A stretch of DNA of 64,000 bases from Williamsia phyllosphaerae (GCF_014635305.1 NZ_BMCS01000002.1:248001-312000), one strand, 5' to 3'; positions 11,274 through 19,745 are shown, numbered from the stretch's first letter. Translations and numbers: made by a program. Notes: generated by a model from the sequence alone, not told the origin.

Positions 11274-12206
11274 ATGTCACGGGTAGCCGAGCCGAGCCCC
11301 TACATCGAGCTCGATCGCGCGCAGTGGCGAAAGCTGCGTCAGTCGGTCCCGCTGGTGATGAACGAGGAAGAGCTCCGCGGCTTGCGCGGGCTGGGTGAGC
11401 AGATCGACCTGTCCGAGGTCGCCGACGTCTACCTGCCGCTCTCCCGCCTGATCCACCTGCAGGTCGCGGCGAGGCAACGTCTGTTCGCGGCCACCTCGAC
11501 GTTTCTCGGCGAGCGCCAACCCGAACGCCAGGTGCCGTTCGTCATCGGGGTCGCGGGCAGCGTGGCGGTCGGCAAATCGACGACCGCTCGCGTGCTGCAG
11601 GCGCTGCTCGCGCGGTGGGACGCCCACCCCAAGGTCGACCTCGTGACGACCGACGGGTTCCTCTACCCCACCGCCGAACTCGAGCGGCGAGGGATCATGC
11701 ACCGCAAGGGTTTCCCCGAGTCGTACAACCGACGGGCGTTGTTGCGCTTCGTGACCGAGGTCAAGGCAGGCGCCGTCGACGTCCCCGCGCCGGTCTACTC
11801 GCACCTGAGCTACGACATCGTCCGCGGCCAGGAACACCATGTGGAGCAGCCCGACATCCTCATCCTCGAGGGGCTGAACGTGCTCCAGACCGGGCCGCGA
11901 CTGATGGTGTCGGACCTGTTCGACTTCTCGGTCTACGTCGATGCCCGCATCGAGGACATCGAGGACTGGTACGTGCACCGGTTCCTCGCCATGCGGTCGA
12001 CCGCGTTCGCCGACCCTAATTCGCACTTCCACAGCTACTCGTCGCTCGGTGATCAGGACGCGACGTCGGCGGCCCGCGACATCTGGCACGGGATCAATCT
12101 GCCCAACCTCGTGCAGAACATCCTGCCGACGCGTCCGCGCGCCACGTTGGTCCTGCGCAAGGACGCCGACCACGCGATCAACCGCGTGCGGCTCCGCAAG
12201 ATCTGA
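11274..12206 (+). CDS. coaA: Type I pantothenate kinase CoaA
   Basis: Phosphorylates pantothenate in the first and regulated step of coenzyme A synthesis. The 310 residues match bacterial type I PanK. Walker [18 protein letters not shown] is at about residues 92-108. Further family segments are [34 protein letters not shown] and [23 protein letters not shown] 11274 is preceded by GAGAGG five bases upstream. It is transcribed alone, convergent to uppS with a 9-base gap. Confidence 0.97.
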   Translation: MSRVAEPSPYIELDRAQWRKLRQSVPLVMNEEELRGLRGLGEQIDLSEVADVYLPLSRLIHLQVAARQRLFAATSTFLGERQPERQVPFVIGVAGSVAVGKSTTARVLQALLARWDAHPKVDLVTTDGFLYPTAELERRGIMHRKGFPESYNRRALLRFVTEVKAGAVDVPAPVYSHLSYDIVRGQEHHVEQPDILILEGLNVLQTGPRLMVSDLFDFSVYVDARIEDIEDWYVHRFLAMRSTAFADPNSHFHSYSSLGDQDATSAARDIWHGINLPNLVQNILPTRPRATLVLRKDADHAINRVRLRKI

Positions 12207-12215
12207 TCGGTCCGG

Positions 12216-12998
12216 TCAGCGGCCGAACCGACGGCTGCGCGCGCCGTAGTCGCGCAGGGCACGAAGGAAGTCGACGCGTCGGAACTCGGGCCAGTAGGCA
12301 TCGGTGAACCAGATCTCGGAGTAGGCGCTCTGCCACAGCAGGAAGCCGGAGAGTCGTTGTTCGCCAGAGGTTCTGATGACCAGGTCCGGATCGGCCTGCC
12401 CCTTGGTGTAGAGATGGGCGTCGATCGCGTCCACCGACACCGCCTCCACGAGGTCGGCCGCGTCTGCGCCGGACCGCAGCCGGTCGACCAGCAGCGACCG
12501 CACGGCGTCGACGATCTCCTGGCGACCGCCGTAGCCGACCGCGACGTTCACGTGCATGCCGCCGTTGTCGACGGTGCGTTCCTGCGCGGTCTGGAGTCTG
12601 CGCGCGACGGGCTCGGGCAACTGATCGAGGGTGCCGACGATGTGGACCTTCCAGTCCTGCCCGGGCGCGGCGATCTCGTCGACGATGTCGGGGACGATCT
12701 CCATCAACGCGTCGAGCTCCTCGGACGCGCGCTGCAGGTTCTCCGTGGACAACAGGTAGATGGTCACCGTCTCTATCGACAGGGCAGTGCACCAGTGCAG
12801 CATCTCGGCGATCTTCTGGGCGCCGACCCGGTGCCCGTGGCTCACGTCCTCGAAGCCGGCCTCCCGCGCCCAGCGTCGGTTCCCGTCGCAGATGATCGCG
12901 ATGTGTCGGGGCATGCGCTCGGGGTCCATGAGTTGAACCAGTCGGGTCTCGTAGACCCGGTAGAGCGGGATGCGGAATTGTCCGGGGATCAATTTCAC
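12216..12998 (-). CDS. uppS: Short-chain cis-prenyltransferase (Z-farnesyl diphosphate synthase type)
   Basis: Cis-prenyltransferase making a Z-allylic diphosphate on the way to decaprenyl phosphate, the lipid carrier for arabinogalactan and peptidoglycan. The 260 residues closely resemble M. tuberculosis Rv1086 (omega,E,Z-FPP synthase) as I remember it: catalytic D38 in ICDGNRRWAREAG, LLSTENLQR, VAVGYGGRQEIVDA and DLVIRTSGEQRLSGFLLWQ. The GTG start at 12998 has GGGGAG eight bases upstream and gives the same N-terminus type as the mycobacterial enzyme. Product chain length is inferred from the relationship. Confidence 0.9.
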   Translation of the reverse strand: MKLIPGQFRIPLYRVYETRLVQLMDPERMPRHIAIICDGNRRWAREAGFEDVSHGHRVGAQKIAEMLHWCTALSIETVTIYLLSTENLQRASEELDALMEIVPDIVDEIAAPGQDWKVHIVGTLDQLPEPVARRLQTAQERTVDNGGMHVNVAVGYGGRQEIVDAVRSLLVDRLRSGADAADLVEAVSVDAIDAHLYTKGQADPDLVIRTSGEQRLSGFLLWQSAYSEIWFTDAYWPEFRRVDFLRALRDYGARSRRFGR

Positions 12999-13090
12999 CG
13001 GATGGACTCCCCAGGATCGGCGCGTTCTCGGACTTCCTCCACGCAACGAGAGGATACTCGTGAATTCACCGCCGGTTCAGGCCCCACGGG

Positions 13091-13116
13091 CAGAACCTAC
13101 GGTAGCGTAGGTTCTG
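13091..13116. promoter_or_regulatory. Perfect 11+4+11 palindrome between uppS and hemolysin III genes
   Basis: CAGAACCTACG and CGTAGGTTCTG are perfect inverted arms around GTAG. The site lies 29 bases before the GTG of the plus-strand gene and 93 bases before the uppS start, so it is well placed as an operator for the plus-strand promoter. The inner TACG-GTAGCGTA resembles TetR-family sites. The half-site GTAGCGTA recurs in the palindrome before the TetR gene at 48056-48631. Confidence 0.6.
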
Positions 13117-13144
13117 TCCGAAGAAGTCCGGCCCGTCCGCGGAG

Positions 13145-13852
13145 GTGAGTGCGATCGTCATCGAGACGAGCAAACAGGATCTTGCCGAGCTCTCGGTGCT
13201 CGCCGATCTCCGTCCCCGGATGCGTGGGTGGATACACCTGTATTCCGGCTTCGTCGCCATCGTCACCGGCGCCACCCTGGTCACCGTGGCGTGGGCGATG
13301 GCCGGTCCGGTCGCGGCGTTGGCCTGCGGTATCTACGCGTTGACGGTCTGCGGCGTGTTCGGGGTGAGCGCCACCTATCACCGCGTCCTTTGGACGACGG
13401 CGGCCGCGCGAACCTGGATGAAACGCGCCGACCACTCCATGATCTTCATCTTCATCGCGGGCAGCTACACCCCGTTCTGCGTGCTGGCCCTGCCTGCGCC
13501 GGAGAAGTGGGTCGTGCTCGCGGTCGTGTGGACCGGTGCACTCGCCGGGGTCACATTGAAGATGATCTGGCCGGGCGCGCCGCGCTGGCTCGGGGTGCCG
13601 CTGTACATGATCCTGGGCTGGACGATCGTGTTCGTGGCACCCGAGCTGACCGCCCGTGCCGGCGTCGCGGTGATGGTGTTGCTCGCTGTCGGTGGCCTGT
13701 TCTACACCGTGGGCGCTGTCCTCTACGCGACCCGGTGGCCCAACCCGTGGCCGTCGACGTTCGGTCACCACGAGTTCTTCCACTCCGCGACGGTCATCGC
13801 GGCACTGGTGCACTACGTCGCGGTGTGGCTCGTCGTCTTCACCGCCGTCTGA
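13145..13852 (+). CDS. Hemolysin III / PAQR-family integral membrane protein
   Basis: Seven-helix membrane protein of the HlyIII/TrhA (PAQR) family; members are linked to membrane fluidity homeostasis rather than true haemolysis. The 235 residues carry the family metal-site pattern: SATYHR after helix 2, HSMIFIFIAGSYTP (helix 3), and the C-terminal HHEFFHSATVIAALVHY. It is the counterpart of mycobacterial Rv1085c, also divergent from the cis-prenyltransferase gene. GTG 13145 abuts GGAG, an unusually tight spacing, so the start is less certain. Confidence 0.88.
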   Translation: MSAIVIETSKQDLAELSVLADLRPRMRGWIHLYSGFVAIVTGATLVTVAWAMAGPVAALACGIYALTVCGVFGVSATYHRVLWTTAAARTWMKRADHSMIFIFIAGSYTPFCVLALPAPEKWVVLAVVWTGALAGVTLKMIWPGAPRWLGVPLYMILGWTIVFVAPELTARAGVAVMVLLAVGGLFYTVGAVLYATRWPNPWPSTFGHHEFFHSATVIAALVHYVAVWLVVFTAV

Positions 13853-13855
13853 TCG

Positions 13856-14335
13856 TCACTGGCCCCGCTCGTCGTCCCCGGCGGGATACCGGCTCGTCAC
13901 CGCCACCCGGTTCCACGCGTTGATCATGATCACGTTCGCCAGCAACTGCCCCATGCCGAATTCGTCGAAATGTGCGGCCGCGCGGGCGTAGACGTCGTCG
14001 CCGACACCGTGCTCGCCGAGCCGGGTGACGGCCTCGGTGAACTCCAGCACGGCCTGTTCTCGTTCCGAGAAGAAGTTCGGTGCCTCACGCCAGACCGCGA
14101 TCATGTGCAGCTTCCGGTCCGAGATGCCCATCGCGGATGCGTCCGAGACGTGCATGTGCAGGCAGTACGCGCAGCCGTTGATCTGCGAGGCCCGGATCTT
14201 GATCAGCTCGGCGAGTTCGGCGTCGAAGTCGGCCGCGGCGGCCATCTGTAGGGCGACGAGAGCCTTGTAGACCTTTGGGTTGGTCGTCGGGACGGTCAGG
14301 CGTTGGGTGGATACCGGGTGCGTGTCGGTGGTCAT
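13856..14335 (-). CDS. AhpD-like alkylhydroperoxidase / carboxymuconolactone decarboxylase family
   Basis: Small all-helical peroxidase-like protein. The 159 residues carry the redox pair C55-x-x-C58 in QINGCAYCLHMH, with H59 and H61 following in the AhpD core pattern. Members reduce peroxides or act as thiol oxidoreductases. It diverges from the MocR regulator by 46 bases, which makes it the likely regulatory target of that protein. It converges on the hemolysin III gene with a 3-base gap. The physiological reductant is not evident. Confidence 0.88.
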   Translation of the reverse strand: MTTDTHPVSTQRLTVPTTNPKVYKALVALQMAAAADFDAELAELIKIRASQINGCAYCLHMHVSDASAMGISDRKLHMIAVWREAPNFFSEREQAVLEFTEAVTRLGEHGVGDDVYARAAAHFDEFGMGQLLANVIMINAWNRVAVTSRYPAGDDERGQ

Positions 14336-14381
14336 ACACGCAACGCTAGATCTGGATTGACCCGCAGTAGAGTCCAATTCG

Positions 14382-15857
14382 ATGACGAATTCATGGGCCG
14401 ATCTGGCGGGTCGGCTGGGCGTCGACCTACTGCTCGATGTCGATACCGCGCCGGGTGTGCGCGGGCGGCGGACCGCGCTGGCGGCCGCTCTGCGTTCGGC
14501 GATCACCGACGGCCGACTGACACCGGGCACTGCACTGCCGCCGTACCGTTCGCTGGCCGCCGATCTGCAGATGGCCCGCGGCACCGTCGCGGGCGTGTAC
14601 CAGGAGCTGATAGCCGAGGGGTGGCTCGTCGCCCGGGTCGGATCGGCCACCCGCGTCGCCGATCTCGCGCACCCCGTGTCGACGCCGCGCGCCCGACCGG
14701 AGCCATCGCCTGCGCCGTCCCACGACTTCTGTCTGGGCCAGCCGCAACCGGCCCTCTTCCCGCGCACGGACTGGATCCGCAGCACCCGTCGCGTCGTCGG
14801 CACCGCTGCGAACTCGGCGTTCGGTATCGGTGATCCCCAGGGGCATCCCGCGACCCGCCGATCGCTGGCCGCCTACCTGGGGCGCGTCCGAGGGGTCCGT
14901 ACCGACGAACATCACATCGTGCTGACCACCGGGGTCTCGCAGTCGTTGGAATTGCTCTCGCGCAGCGTGTTCGGCGACGCGGTCGCGGTGGAGAGTCACG
15001 GACTCCCCTTCCACCGCGAGGTCATCGAGCGATCGGGCACCCGGGTCAGACCGATCCCGATCGACCGCGACGGTCTCGACGTCGGCCGACTCGCGGCATC
15101 GTCGCTGACGGGCGTCGTCCTCACGCCGAGCCATCAGTACCCCACCGGTCACGCCCTCGCCCCTCGGCGGCGCGCGACGCTGGTGGACTGGGCGCGCGAA
15201 CGCGGCGGTGTCATCGTCGAGGACGACTACGACGGCGAATTGCGCTACGACCGCGACCCGATCGGCGCGGTGCAGGGGCTGGCACCCGACGACGTGATCT
15301 ACCTCGGGTCGGCCAGCAAAGCACTGTCGCCCGCGGTGCGCATCGGGTGGATGGTCGTCCCGGATCGACTTCTCGCCGACGTCCTGCACGCCAAGGGATC
15401 ACGCGAGGCGACGGCGAGTGTCCTCGACCAGATGGTCTTCGCCGACCTGATCGACTCGGGTGCCTACGACCGACACGTGCGGCGCAGCCGATCGTATTAT
15501 CGCGCGCGCCGCGATGCGCTCACCGAGACCATGCGGAACCGAGGGGTCGAGTGCTCCGGCGTGTCCGCGGGCCTGCACGCCGTGCTGACGGTTTCCCGGG
15601 CCATGGAACCGCAGATCCTCTCCGTGGCCGCCGACCGGGGGTTCGTCGTCGCCGGGCTCGACGGTTTCCGGCACCCCGACGCCGAGCCGTCACCGTCCGG
15701 GGGCATCGTCGTCGGGTTCTCGACGCCCCCCAAGCATCGGTTTCAGGCCGACGTCGCCGCGCTCGCAGACCTGGTCGCGACCGCCCTCGCCAACGACTCG
15801 ACGACCTCGACCGTCGCGGCGAAGTCCATGCACTTGTCGGTCACCGACTGTCCGTAA
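14382..15857 (+). CDS. MocR/PdxR-type GntR regulator with aminotransferase domain
   Basis: Transcription regulator combining an N-terminal GntR winged helix (about 25-85, RSAITDGRLTPGTALPPYRSLAADLQMARGTV region) with a class I aminotransferase-fold effector domain. The PLP lysine is near residue 313 in YLGSASKALSPAVRIGWMV, and DDYDGELRYDR is the conserved PLP-contact segment. Relatives control PLP synthesis, GABA use or other nitrogen pathways. The divergent AhpD gene is the obvious candidate target. Its last 38 codons overlap the aroG 3' end on the other strand by 115 bases, and both reading frames appear genuine. Confidence 0.88.
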   Translation: MTNSWADLAGRLGVDLLLDVDTAPGVRGRRTALAAALRSAITDGRLTPGTALPPYRSLAADLQMARGTVAGVYQELIAEGWLVARVGSATRVADLAHPVSTPRARPEPSPAPSHDFCLGQPQPALFPRTDWIRSTRRVVGTAANSAFGIGDPQGHPATRRSLAAYLGRVRGVRTDEHHIVLTTGVSQSLELLSRSVFGDAVAVESHGLPFHREVIERSGTRVRPIPIDRDGLDVGRLAASSLTGVVLTPSHQYPTGHALAPRRRATLVDWARERGGVIVEDDYDGELRYDRDPIGAVQGLAPDDVIYLGSASKALSPAVRIGWMVVPDRLLADVLHAKGSREATASVLDQMVFADLIDSGAYDRHVRRSRSYYRARRDALTETMRNRGVECSGVSAGLHAVLTVSRAMEPQILSVAADRGFVVAGLDGFRHPDAEPSPSGGIVVGFSTPPKHRFQADVAALADLVATALANDSTTSTVAAKSMHLSVTDCP

Positions 15858-16852
15858 ACCAGCGGGGCGTCGGCCGGGGACCTGCCGTCGAGCGACTGGG
15901 CTCCGGCGACGAGGAAACTCTCCAACATCACCCCGGAAACCGCCGCCTCGCCGTCACCGATCAGATCGGCGACCTCGTGGGCCACGACGACCTGTTGCCG
16001 ATGATCCTTGTGGGAGTTGGCGTGTGAACAGTCGATCATGAGCCGGGCGGGCAGTCCCTGTGCGTGCAGGCGGCGCGCCGCGTCGGCCACCGAATCGGCG
16101 TCGTAGTTCGTCCCGGCCCGACCGCCGCGCAGGATGACATGGCAGTCGCCGTTGCCCACCGTCGCGACCACCGCCGCCGAACCCGCGTCGTCGACACCGA
16201 AGAACACGTGTTCGGCCGCAGCCGCCCGCACCCCGTCGATCGCCGCCTGGACATCGCCGTCGGTCCCGTTCTTGAAACCGATCGGCATGGACAGCCCCGA
16301 GGCGAGCTGGCGGTGCACCTGCGACTCCGTGGTCCGGGCGCCGATGGCACCCCAGGAGACCGCGTCGGCGATGTACTGCGGGCTGGTCGGTTCGAGGAAC
16401 TCGCAGCCGACGGGCAGTCCGAGATCGATGACATCGAGCAGAAGTGCACGCGCGGTACGCAATCCACGCTCGATGTCGAAACTGTGGTCCATGCCCGGAT
16501 CGTTGATGAGCCCCTTCCACCCGACCGTCGTCCGCGGCTTCTCGAAGTAGACACGCATGACGATCTTCAGTCGGTCGGCGTGCTGCTCGGCAACCCGCGC
16601 GAGACGCCGGGCGTAGTCCAGGGCGGCGGCGGGGTCGTGCACCGAGCACGGACCCACGACGACCAGGAGTCGGTCGTCACGGCCGGCGAGGATGTCGGCG
16701 ATCTCGGCGCGGTCGCGGCGCACCGCGTGAGCCTGTTCCGCGGTGAGGGGCAACTCGGTGCGCAGGGTGTCCGGTGATCCGATGGTGCGGAAGGACCGGA
16801 TACGTCGATCCGAGGTCCCGGTGTCGGGCGCGGTGGTGAGTCCGCTCGTCAT
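15743..16852 (-). CDS. aroG: Type I 3-deoxy-7-phosphoheptulonate (DAHP) synthase
   Basis: Condenses phosphoenolpyruvate with erythrose-4-phosphate, committing carbon to aromatic amino acids. The 369 residues are of the AroF/G/H type: LLVVVGPCSVHDPAAALDYA, MRVYFEKPRTTVGWKGLINDP, GARTTESQVHRQLASGL, IGFKNGTDG, MIDCSHANSHKDH and the C-terminal PLVYGQSVTDKCM. M. tuberculosis relies on a type II enzyme, so this is a different branch. ATG 16852 has GAAAGG six bases upstream. Upstream lie a terminator and a Tyr-Trp-Phe leader peptide, implying attenuation. Confidence 0.95.
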   Translation of the reverse strand: MTSGLTTAPDTGTSDRRIRSFRTIGSPDTLRTELPLTAEQAHAVRRDRAEIADILAGRDDRLLVVVGPCSVHDPAAALDYARRLARVAEQHADRLKIVMRVYFEKPRTTVGWKGLINDPGMDHSFDIERGLRTARALLLDVIDLGLPVGCEFLEPTSPQYIADAVSWGAIGARTTESQVHRQLASGLSMPIGFKNGTDGDVQAAIDGVRAAAAEHVFFGVDDAGSAAVVATVGNGDCHVILRGGRAGTNYDADSVADAARRLHAQGLPARLMIDCSHANSHKDHRQQVVVAHEVADLIGDGEAAVSGVMLESFLVAGAQSLDGRSPADAPLVYGQSVTDKCMDFAATVEVVESLARAVATRSASAATSA

Positions 16853-16904
16853 GGCGTGCCTTTCTCGAGGAAGGGCACACGTGAGGAAATCGTCCGGTGC
16901 CCTG

Positions 16905-16940
16905 AAAAACAGGAGAGCAGTGACCATTCGGTCACTGCTC
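16905..16940 (-). terminator. Intrinsic terminator in the aroG leader (attenuator)
   Basis: Read on the minus strand, GAGCAGTGACC (16940-16930), a GAAT loop and GGTCACTGCTC (16925-16915) form a perfect 11-bp hairpin, followed by TCCTGTTTTT, a U-run at 16909-16905. It ends 53 bases upstream of the aroG ATG and 33 bases beyond the leader-peptide stop. This is the geometry of a transcription attenuator rather than of a terminator for some other gene, since no gene on this strand ends here. Confidence 0.85.
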
Positions 16941-16972
16941 GGGGCTCCGGGGGGTGTGATCTCACGCGTGCG

Positions 16973-17053
16973 TCAGCGGCGCGCTCCATCGTCGACTCCA
17001 CCCGGAGCCTCGATAAAACGACGCCAGCGATAGGCGCGCGTCACGGAGATCAT
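16973..17053 (-). CDS. Aromatic leader peptide upstream of aroG (26 aa)
   Basis: A 26-codon frame starts ATG at 17053 and stops TGA at 16975-16973. Residues 7-13 are AYRWRRF, so Tyr, Trp and Phe, the three end products of the pathway that aroG opens, occur within six codons. Starvation for any charged aromatic tRNA would stall a ribosome here, upstream of the terminator at 16940-16905. No Shine-Dalgarno is obvious. A TACTTT -10-like hexamer at 17066-17061 ends seven bases before the ATG, fitting a leaderless transcript. Function is inferred; the codons and terminator are seen. Confidence 0.8.
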   Translation of the reverse strand: MISVTRAYRWRRFIEAPGGVDDGARR

Positions 17054-17060
17054 GTGATCG

Positions 17061-17066
17061 AAAGTA
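17061..17066 (-). promoter_or_regulatory. Putative -10 box for the aroG leader transcript
   Basis: TACTTT on the minus strand fits the actinobacterial TANNNT -10 pattern. Its spacing places the transcription start at or next to the leader-peptide ATG (17053). No clear -35 is visible, as is common in these bacteria. Confidence 0.45.
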
Positions 17067-17240
17067 GCACCCGATCGGACGCCCGTGCCACATCCGGTTG
17101 TCGGGCACCCAAATTCGTTATTTGTCATAAAGAACTTCGGAATCGGATTATTCGCCTACTTCGTTGCCCTAACGTCCGTTCTGGCACCGGACCACCGGCC
17201 GCCACTCGCAAGCTCTTCTCGCACATGGAGGACACCGAAG

Positions 17241-17762
17241 ATGACGTTCAACACCTCAGCTCGCTCGCGCACATTCGCGACCGCCGTCGGAACCGCAGCG
17301 GCTGCCGTCGCGGTCGTCGGCGCAACGCTGGGAGCCGGCGTTGCCGGTGCCGCGACGATCTCGCCCGCCAACACCGCGTTCACCGCTCCCGGATCGATTG
17401 TCGTCACCTCGCCCGCCTCGTTCGGCCAGCCGGTGTCGTGCTCGATCACCCTGACCGGATCCACTGCGGCCGACGGCGCGACGGCGACCATCACCGCGGC
17501 GCAGGTCAGCGGCAGCAACCGCCTGTGCAACGTGCCGGTGATCAAGGGCCTGCCGTGGACGCTGACCCCCACCAGCGCCACCACCGGCGAGGTCTCGAAC
17601 GTCGGGTTCTCCATCCTGGGCTCCAACTGCGGACCGGCCACCCTGGCCGGATCGTTCGACAACATGACCAACACGCTGACCTCGACCGATCAGTCGCTCT
17701 CGGGCAACTGCAAGATCAACAGCCTCTCGGTCCAGCCGAACCCGGCCTTCACCCTCTCCTGA
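17241..17762 (+). CDS. Small secreted protein of unknown function
   Basis: I do not recognise a named family. The 173-residue product has a classical signal peptide: basic MTFNTSARSR, a hydrophobic Ala/Val/Gly stretch (14-38), cleavage after GAA at about 40. The mature part is Thr/Ser-rich with four cysteines (in VSCSITL, NRLCNV, GSNCGPA and SGNCKIN), enough for two disulfides, and looks like a beta-rich domain. It resembles small secreted cell-surface proteins common in mycolic-acid actinobacteria. GGAGGA lies eight bases before ATG 17241. It stands alone, ending in a strong hairpin. Confidence 0.75.
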   Translation: MTFNTSARSRTFATAVGTAAAAVAVVGATLGAGVAGAATISPANTAFTAPGSIVVTSPASFGQPVSCSITLTGSTAADGATATITAAQVSGSNRLCNVPVIKGLPWTLTPTSATTGEVSNVGFSILGSNCGPATLAGSFDNMTNTLTSTDQSLSGNCKINSLSVQPNPAFTLS

Positions 17763-17787
17763 TCTCCGCGCACGACAACTCAGCACG

Positions 17788-17827
17788 ACGACGATGCCCC
17801 CTCGAGAGATCGAGGGGGCATCGTCGT
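17788..17827. terminator. 17-bp hairpin between convergent genes
   Basis: ACGACGATGCCCCCTCG (17788-17804) pairs perfectly with 17811-17827 around an AGAGAT loop. It lies 25 bases after the secreted-protein stop and 12 bases before the stop of the opposing small membrane protein. There is no U-run, but stem strength and location support bidirectional termination. Confidence 0.8.
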
Positions 17828-17839
17828 GAGGTGGGGCGA

Positions 17840-18157
17840 TCAGCCGGTCGGGTTCCGGCCGGGCTCGTCGCGCCCGGATGAGGCGTCATCGGGGGTGGGC
17901 GCGGCGTCCGCGGGCTGTTCGGGCAGCAGTCCGGCGCTGTCGGTGCCCTCGTCGGCGGCCTGATCCGGGCCGGGCTCGCCGCGCATGAACGAACTCGGCA
18001 ACTTGCGCAGGTGCTTGTTCATCGAGCGGATCAGGAAGACCGTGCCGACCAGCAGGAGCAGGACCAGCAACAGTCCCAGCGGGGACGCCTTGCCGAACTC
18101 CGGACCGTCGGCGTCACGCGCCAGTATCTCGGAGACGGCCAGGGTCGCCGAGGTCAT
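17840..18157 (-). CDS. Small single-pass membrane protein (Rv1083-like)
   Basis: A 105-residue protein with one transmembrane helix (about 27-44, [21 protein letters not shown]), a basic flank and an acidic, Pro/Ala-rich C-terminal tail. Its ATG overlaps the mca stop (ATGA), so it is translationally coupled to mca. A small protein sits in the same place after mca in M. tuberculosis. No catalytic motif is visible; a role linked to mycothiol metabolism or the membrane is only a contextual guess. Confidence 0.8.
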   Translation of the reverse strand: MTSATLAVSEILARDADGPEFGKASPLGLLLVLLLLVGTVFLIRSMNKHLRKLPSSFMRGEPGPDQAADEGTDSAGLLPEQPADAAPTPDDASSGRDEPGRNPTG

Positions 18158-19032
18158 GACGTCACCGCGTCGTCGAGACCAGCGAACAGGTCGGTCTCGG
18201 GGATGGCGGTGGTGACCCGGGTCTTGGCCAACTCGAACTCCTCGGTCGGCCACAACCGCTGCTGCCAGTCCATGGGTACCGCGAAGAAGACGCCGTTCGG
18301 GTCGATCTGGGTCGCGTGGGCGCGCAGGGCCTCGTCGCGCTGGGGGAAGAACTCGCCGCACGTCACCTGCGTGGTGACGCGACCCATGAGATCACCGCGA
18401 CTCGGATCCCAGTTCGAGAGCCACTCTTTGTAGGGGCTCTCCTGATCGTGGAGCTCGAACTCCTCGGAGAAGCGGACCATGCGGTCGCGGATGAACCCGT
18501 GTGTGTAGTAGATCTTCGAGACCGTCCACGGCTCACCGGCGTCCGGGAAGCGTTCCGGGTCGCCCGCTGCCTCGTACGCGGCCATCGAGACCTCATGGCA
18601 CCGGATGTGGTCGGGATGCGGATACCCGCCGCGCTCGTCGTAGGTGATCATCACGTGCGGTTTGAAGTCGCGGACGACCTTCACGAGAGCCTCGGTCGAC
18701 TCCTCCAGCGGAACCAGGGCGAAGCAGCCCTCGGGAAGCGGGGGCAGCGGATCACCCTCGGGCAGACCGGAGTCGACGTAGCCCAGCCAGACCTGCGAGA
18801 CGCCGAGAGCGGCGGCGGCCTTGGCCATCTCCTCCTTGCGCACCTCGGGCATCCGGTCCTTGATGCCGGGGAGATCCATCGCCGGGTTCAGGATGTCGCC
18901 GCGCTCACCACCGGTGAGGGTGACCACGAGAACCTCGTGCCCCTCGCTGGAGTACTTGGCCATCGTCCCGGCACCTTTGCTGGACTCGTCGTCGGGATGC
19001 GCGTGCACCGCCATGAGCCGAAGTCCACTCAC
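18154..19032 (-). CDS. mca: Mycothiol S-conjugate amidase Mca
   Basis: Zinc amidase that cleaves mycothiol S-conjugates of electrophiles and antibiotics into a mercapturate for export and GlcN-Ins for reuse. The 292 residues match Mca rather than MshB. Zinc-site residues are in [11 protein letters not shown] (H12, D15) and [13 protein letters not shown] (H142), with [19 protein letters not shown] between. The C-terminal ATQIDPNG and WPTEEFELA are typical of Mca. GTG 19032 is chosen because GAGGA stands eight bases before it; the in-frame GTG 19047 lacks a site. It diverges from the DUF4307 gene. Confidence 0.95.
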   Translation of the reverse strand: MSGLRLMAVHAHPDDESSKGAGTMAKYSSEGHEVLVVTLTGGERGDILNPAMDLPGIKDRMPEVRKEEMAKAAAALGVSQVWLGYVDSGLPEGDPLPPLPEGCFALVPLEESTEALVKVVRDFKPHVMITYDERGGYPHPDHIRCHEVSMAAYEAAGDPERFPDAGEPWTVSKIYYTHGFIRDRMVRFSEEFELHDQESPYKEWLSNWDPSRGDLMGRVTTQVTCGEFFPQRDEALRAHATQIDPNGVFFAVPMDWQQRLWPTEEFELAKTRVTTAIPETDLFAGLDDAVTS

Positions 19033-19170
19033 CTGTAACGTCCTCACCTTCGTATGCCACCGGACGAGCCCCTGGCGTGCTCATTCCCTCGACCGGCCCA
19101 TTCTCCCACCGACGCCTGCTCGGTGTGGTGGCGGGATACGGCCGTCGCATCTCATGGTAGGTATTGATCC

Positions 19171-19605
19171 ATGAGCACCGGTGTCTCTCTTCCCCCCGGC
19201 CGGTACCCCACCGAACGGTCGGCGGGCAACCGTCGGCGCTGGCTCATCGGGCTGTCGGTGCTCGTCGTGGTCGCAGGCGTGGCCATCGCCTACCTCGGCT
19301 ACTCGAAGTTCGCCGACCCCGCGGTGTCGGGCGAGGCCACCGGCTACCAGGTCATCGACGAGTCCACGGTGGACGTGCAGTTCACCGTCACCCGGAGCGA
19401 TCCACGTCGACCCGCCGCGTGCGTGATCCGCGCCCGGTCGCGCGACGGGGCCGAGACCGGTCGCCGTGAGGTCCTGATCCCGGGCAGCAACGCCCAGCAG
19501 ACCGGCGTCAGATCGCAGGTCCGAACGTCCCAGCCGCCGGCGATCGGCGAGGTTTTCGGCTGCACCGAGAACGTACCGGCGTATCTGACGGCCCCGGCCG
19601 ACTGA
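19171..19605 (+). CDS. DUF4307-family membrane protein (Rv1081c-like)
   Basis: A 144-residue protein with a basic, Pro-rich cytosolic N-terminus, one transmembrane helix (about 25-43, LIGLSVLVVVAGVAIAYLGY) and an extracytoplasmic domain with two cysteines (AACVIRARSRDG and FGCTENVP), matching the DUF4307 layout. Function is unknown. It diverges from mca across 138 bases, the same arrangement as in mycobacteria, so the pair may be co-regulated. Confidence 0.82.
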   Translation: MSTGVSLPPGRYPTERSAGNRRRWLIGLSVLVVVAGVAIAYLGYSKFADPAVSGEATGYQVIDESTVDVQFTVTRSDPRRPAACVIRARSRDGAETGRREVLIPGSNAQQTGVRSQVRTSQPPAIGEVFGCTENVPAYLTAPAD

Positions 19606-19745
19606 TCTGGCCGTGCGCCCCGTGGTCCGATCGGACGACAAACGATAACGGATTGATCTCAGTCCCTTCCGCGCGCTAACGAACTGCGGTGGTACTCCGA
19701 AATACCAGCATCACCCCTGGGCTTCGGACGTAGAGGACATCGAAC

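Noticed and set aside
13145..13852. True haemolysin
   Set aside because: Hemolysin III family naming is historical; the motifs are PAQR-type membrane protein features.
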